Below are positions 5,784 to 8,231 of a stretch of DNA of 8,231 bases, one piece after another. Position 1 is the first letter of the stretch; every line of letters begins with the position of its first letter. A program made the translations under genes and the position numbers. The DNA is taken from contig CANRKS010000042.1 of assembly GCA_947631285.1 (NCBI GenBank), positions 1 to 8,231 on the forward strand, read 5' to 3'. Below the pieces are notes generated by a model that worked only from the letters and a program-made list of their open reading frames with translations, was not told the DNA's origin and did no database searches. This stretch comes from an uncultured Bacilli bacterium (GTDB lineage: Bacteria > Bacillota_I > Bacilli_A > RF39 > UBA660).

Positions 5784-8072
5784 ATGAAATTAAATTTAAA
5801 AGAAAAATTAAAAAAGTATTTACCTTATTTAATAAATAGTGTAATAGTAATTGGTTTATTTTGCTTAATATTAACATTAAGCAAGACTTTCCCCTTTGGT
5901 AATAAATTAACAATTGGAAAATCTGATGCAATATACCAATATAAACCAATGCTTTATAATTTTATTATGCGGCTTAAAACTGGAACTTTATATCAGTATA
6001 CATTCAATAATGGGTTAGGTAATTCTTTCTTTTTTAATTTTGCATATTATTTAACTAGTCCTTTAAATTTAATAGCAATATTTTTTAATAACCCAGATAT
6101 TATGTACTTAAGCGTTATTCTAATAAAAATTTTTTTTACTGTTATATTTTGCACATTTTACGCTAAGAAAAAAGAATGCTCGAATTTAGTTTCTTTTATA
6201 GTTTCATTATCATACATATTTTCTAGTTGGTTTATGATTTATTATTATAATATTATGTGGTTAGATACATTCATGATATTTCCTTTATTTCAATACGGTT
6301 TAGAAAAATTAATTAATGAAAAAAGAATTCCTATTTTTGTTTTTTCGTTTGCTTATTTATATGCCACTAATTTTTATTTGGCATTTTCAGTTTTAGTTTA
6401 TGCTTTAGTGTATTTTGTTATTGTTAATTTCTTTTATAGGAAAGATTGCTTGAAAGAAAAACTAAAAAAATTAATATTACTTTTATTTTCTCTGGTAGTT
6501 GGAATATTAATTATAGCTTTCTATTTTCATATGTTTGTAGTTGTAAAAAGGCAAATGGGGCTTGGTTTTTCTGACGCATCAGATAGTAACTATATTTTAA
6601 TGACAATAAATTTTATAAAAAGTTTGTTTTTTGGCAACAATGTTTTGACTATTGATTTTTCTGGAACAACTTATCCCAATATAGCATTAAATACTTTTAT
6701 TATGTTAAATGTAATCTATTACTTTTTTAACTCTAAAATTAAACCAAGAGATAAAGCATTTACTTTTATAGCACTTACTTTAGTTATTGATTGTGTATTC
6801 TCAACTAAATTGGATTATATAATGCATTTTTTTCATAATGTTGTTGGACTTACTTATCGTTATACTTTTATTTTTGAGTTTTTAGCCATTATATTGTTTA
6901 TTAAAAATATAAATAATTTTGCTAAAGAAGATCTGAAAAAGATAATACCGATCATCAGTGTAGTATTAGTTGTTTTGCTTTTTATTGGCAAAAGTATGGA
7001 TCGAAAAGTATTAATATTAAATATAGTATCCTTAATGTTTTATTTATTAATAGCTATTTTTTATAAAGATAATAAAATATTTAAAACTTTACTAACATCT
7101 TTTATAATTATAGAAGTTTTGGTGGTTGGTCTTTGGACTATCCCGTCTAACGTTAAGTTAAGTTTTGAAAATAATCGAAAATCATTTAATGCAGAAAGAT
7201 ATACATATCGGCTAAATACAATTGATGATAATGATTATATGAATAAAAATTTATATAGTAATCAAGATGTAACTTATGAATTTACTTCAATGACATATAA
7301 TAATACGTTAGCTCTAGTTGAAAATATTGGATTTAATTCTGGTTTTAATGGTATTTTTGGTAATATTTATAATGATTTATTTTCAATGCTTTTTAATGTT
7401 AAAAATGAATATTATTTAGAAAAAATATACGCTGTTAATGATCAAATAAAAAATGTGTTTTTTGAAGAAAAAAAAGTTAAAGAAAATACTGAAGATTTGG
7501 TTTATAAAACGACTGGAATTAAAGATATATATGAAGAAGTAGTTCTAAAACCAAGTGACAGTAATGACAATCAAAATATTTATAAAATAGATTACAATTA
7601 TTTTTTATATAAAGATAATGATAAAACATATCCTGTAAAAGGAAATGAAATTATTTTAGATAAAAATATTAATCCTGAAAATAAAATAATAATATATGTT
7701 TTAAATTATAAAAAAATAAAAGAGATATATGAGTATCTTTCTAAAGAGCAAATAGTCTATACTAGTTATCAAGATGATAAAATTGAGGGAACAATAAATA
7801 TATCTAAAGATAAAGTAATATTTACATCAATTCCTTATGATGAAAACTGGAAGATCACTGTTGATGGTAAAGAAGTTAAGCCGTTAAAAATACTTGATTC
7901 TTTAATAGGAATTGAAGTAAGTGAGGGAAAACATAAATTAGCTATGGAATATAAATGTGAGTTTTCAAAATCAATTATTATATCAATTAGTTTTTTTACT
8001 CTTTTCTCTTTTGTAATATTAATAAAAAATTGGATTGATTTAAAAAAAAGAGAAAAAACTTATAAAAATTAA
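5784..8072 (+). CDS. yfhO: YfhO-family multi-membrane protein, probable GT-C glycosyltransferase
   Basis: This 762-residue protein has a helix at 13-33, then about a dozen hydrophobic segments between residues 83 and 452, a large extracellular domain at about 453-728 and a last helix at about 730-748 with a basic tail. Family marks: SDAIYQYKPM at 47-56 in the first outer loop, with D48 in the place of the likely catalytic acid of GT-C enzymes; NGLGNSFFFNFAYYLTSPLN at 76-95; YNIMWLDTF at 155-163; RYTF at 359-362; and near the end IPYDENWKITVDGKEVKP with a G-x-H-x-x-x-x-x-Y strand (residues 683-723), the typical YfhO C-terminal signature. In Bacillus and Listeria, YfhO-like proteins move a sugar from an undecaprenyl-phosphate carrier onto lipoteichoic acid outside the membrane; here the acceptor is unknown. 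B. subtilis YfhO is somewhat longer (about 860 residues). The ATG follows a weak AGAGTGATG site; no better start exists. It is separated from the preceding operon by a terminator and its own promoter. Family call is firm, substrate inferred. Confidence 0.9.
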   Translation: MKLNLKEKLKKYLPYLINSVIVIGLFCLILTLSKTFPFGNKLTIGKSDAIYQYKPMLYNFIMRLKTGTLYQYTFNNGLGNSFFFNFAYYLTSPLNLIAIFFNNPDIMYLSVILIKIFFTVIFCTFYAKKKECSNLVSFIVSLSYIFSSWFMIYYYNIMWLDTFMIFPLFQYGLEKLINEKRIPIFVFSFAYLYATNFYLAFSVLVYALVYFVIVNFFYRKDCLKEKLKKLILLLFSLVVGILIIAFYFHMFVVVKRQMGLGFSDASDSNYILMTINFIKSLFFGNNVLTIDFSGTTYPNIALNTFIMLNVIYYFFNSKIKPRDKAFTFIALTLVIDCVFSTKLDYIMHFFHNVVGLTYRYTFIFEFLAIILFIKNINNFAKEDLKKIIPIISVVLVVLLFIGKSMDRKVLILNIVSLMFYLLIAIFYKDNKIFKTLLTSFIIIEVLVVGLWTIPSNVKLSFENNRKSFNAERYTYRLNTIDDNDYMNKNLYSNQDVTYEFTSMTYNNTLALVENIGFNSGFNGIFGNIYNDLFSMLFNVKNEYYLEKIYAVNDQIKNVFFEEKKVKENTEDLVYKTTGIKDIYEEVVLKPSDSNDNQNIYKIDYNYFLYKDNDKTYPVKGNEIILDKNINPENKIIIYVLNYKKIKEIYEYLSKEQIVYTSYQDDKIEGTINISKDKVIFTSIPYDENWKITVDGKEVKPLKILDSLIGIEVSEGKHKLAMEYKCEFSKSIIISISFFTLFSFVILIKNWIDLKKREKTYKN

Positions 8073-8078
8073 ATTTTA

Positions 8079-8105
8079 TTGACACGAAAATTACAGCTTT
8101 ATAAG
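8079..8105 (+). promoter_or_regulatory. Possible weak promoter just after the YfhO-family gene
   Basis: A perfect TTGACA (8079-8084) is followed 15 nt later by TATAAG (8100-8105; 5 of 6 to TATAAT). The spacing is two nt short of the best value, so it would be weak or need help. It lies upstream of the stronger candidate at 8133-8161 and reads the same way. Chance occurrence in AT-rich DNA is quite possible. Confidence 0.3.
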
Positions 8106-8132
8106 TAAGTATTAAAAAATCTTAAATATTAA

Positions 8133-8161
8133 TTGATATTTTAAAAATTATTAGTTATAAT
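8133..8161 (+). promoter_or_regulatory. Near-consensus sigma-A-type promoter reading out of the right edge
   Basis: TTGATA (8133-8138; 5 of 6) and a perfect TATAAT (8156-8161) lie exactly 17 nt apart. This is the best promoter match in the window. Transcription would begin near 8168 and run rightward into the hairpin at 8190-8231, so it probably serves a gene or small RNA beyond the edge. Confidence 0.6.
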
Positions 8162-8189
8162 CTTGAGTTTGACAGTTGTTGAAAGCAAA

Positions 8190-8231
8190 AAATCTCACAA
8201 TCCCTTATAAATAAAGGGAAAAATGAGATTT
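8190..8231 (+). terminator. Two-part hairpin at the right edge: terminator, attenuator or ribosome-site-hiding element
   Basis: The outer arms AAATCTCA (8190-8197) and TGAGATTT (8224-8231) are perfectly complementary, as are the inner arms TCCCTT (8201-8206) and AAGGGA (8214-8219), with loop ATAAATA and small internal bulges (CAA and AAAA). An A-run (8187-8192) precedes the left arm, which would be a T-tail for a transcript on the - strand. The matching T-run on the + strand begins at the edge and cannot be seen to its end. It could end transcription from either side, including that of the YfhO-family gene, for which no other terminator is visible. It may instead be a leader element for the promoter at 8133-8161. 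Confidence 0.55.

Noticed and set aside
5764..5949. 61-residue open frame on the - strand
   Set aside because: It overlaps the start of the YfhO-family gene and its promoter; the Leu/Ile-rich product is a by-product of reading the complement of a Lys/Asn-rich and membrane-coding stretch.
5784..8072. Horizontal transfer of the YfhO-family gene, based on its very low GC
   Set aside because: Hand-counted lines in it are often 12-27% GC, but several lines in the upstream operon are also 20-25%. A protein rich in Phe, Ile, Asn and Lys explains the difference without transfer.
8122..8142. Imperfect AT-only inverted repeat (AAATAT / ATATTT) as the terminator of yfhO
   Set aside because: The stem is six A-T pairs, has no G-C pair, and overlaps the -35 box of the better-supported promoter; it is not distinguishable from chance.
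8169..8174. Third TTGACA as the -35 of another promoter
   Set aside because: No -10-like hexamer lies 15-19 nt downstream; that position falls in the left arm of the edge hairpin.
1..8231. Use of a changed genetic code (TGA read as Trp or Gly)
   Set aside because: No gene ends in TGA, which raised the question, but all genes are intact with many TGG Trp codons (12 in the first gene alone) and no in-frame TGA. An AT-rich code-4 genome would be expected to use TGA for most Trp codons.
1..8231. CRISPR array, tRNA, rRNA, insertion sequence or transposase
   Set aside because: I saw no regularly spaced direct repeats, no tRNA- or rRNA-like sequence and no transposase motifs; nearly all the window is accounted for by protein genes.

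Overview
The window is AT-rich and densely coded on the + strand. It uses the standard genetic code: every Trp is TGG, and the stops are TAA or TAG. Shine-Dalgarno sites are strong (AAAGGAGGTG type), and there is a YfhO-type membrane protein but no outer-membrane secretin. Together these suggest a low-GC Gram-positive bacterium of the Bacillota, perhaps one of the uncultivated gut Bacilli/'Mollicutes-like' lineages. The assignment rests on style of sequence, not on a marker gene.

Region 1 (bases 1-5705) is one tightly packed operon of six genes, with gaps of 18, 10, 20 and 14 nt and a final 1-nt TAATG overlap. Its first gene enters from the left edge. In order it encodes: the C-terminal 547 residues of a large, cysteine-rich, probably exported protein with two CCPN-x-x-CP motifs; a 134-residue single-pass membrane protein; a CpaB/RcpC-like protein with a SAF region; a CpaF/TadA/VirB11-family secretion ATPase (GTG start); and two T2SF-fold membrane platform proteins of the TadB and TadC kind. 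This is the core engine of a Tad/Flp-type pilus or secretion system. The prepilin, the prepilin peptidase and a TadZ/CpaE-type protein are not in the window and may lie upstream or elsewhere. The large Cys-rich protein and the small anchor protein are the poorly described, lineage-specific parts and are reasonable candidates for surface-exposed or pseudopilin-like components. The operon ends in a rho-independent terminator at 5704-5737.

Region 2 (5736-8072) has its own promoter (TTGATT-N17-TAAAAT) and encodes a 762-residue YfhO-family multi-membrane protein, a likely GT-C glycosyltransferase acting on the outer face of the membrane. It is transcriptionally separate from the Tad-like operon, so a joint function (for example glycosylating the pilus or the wall) is speculation.

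Region 3 (8073-8231) is non-coding. It holds a near-consensus rightward promoter (TTGATA-N17-TATAAT) followed, about 20 nt after the expected transcription start, by a two-part hairpin that runs to the window edge. The hairpin may be a terminator or attenuator, or an element that hides the ribosome binding site of a gene starting at 8223.
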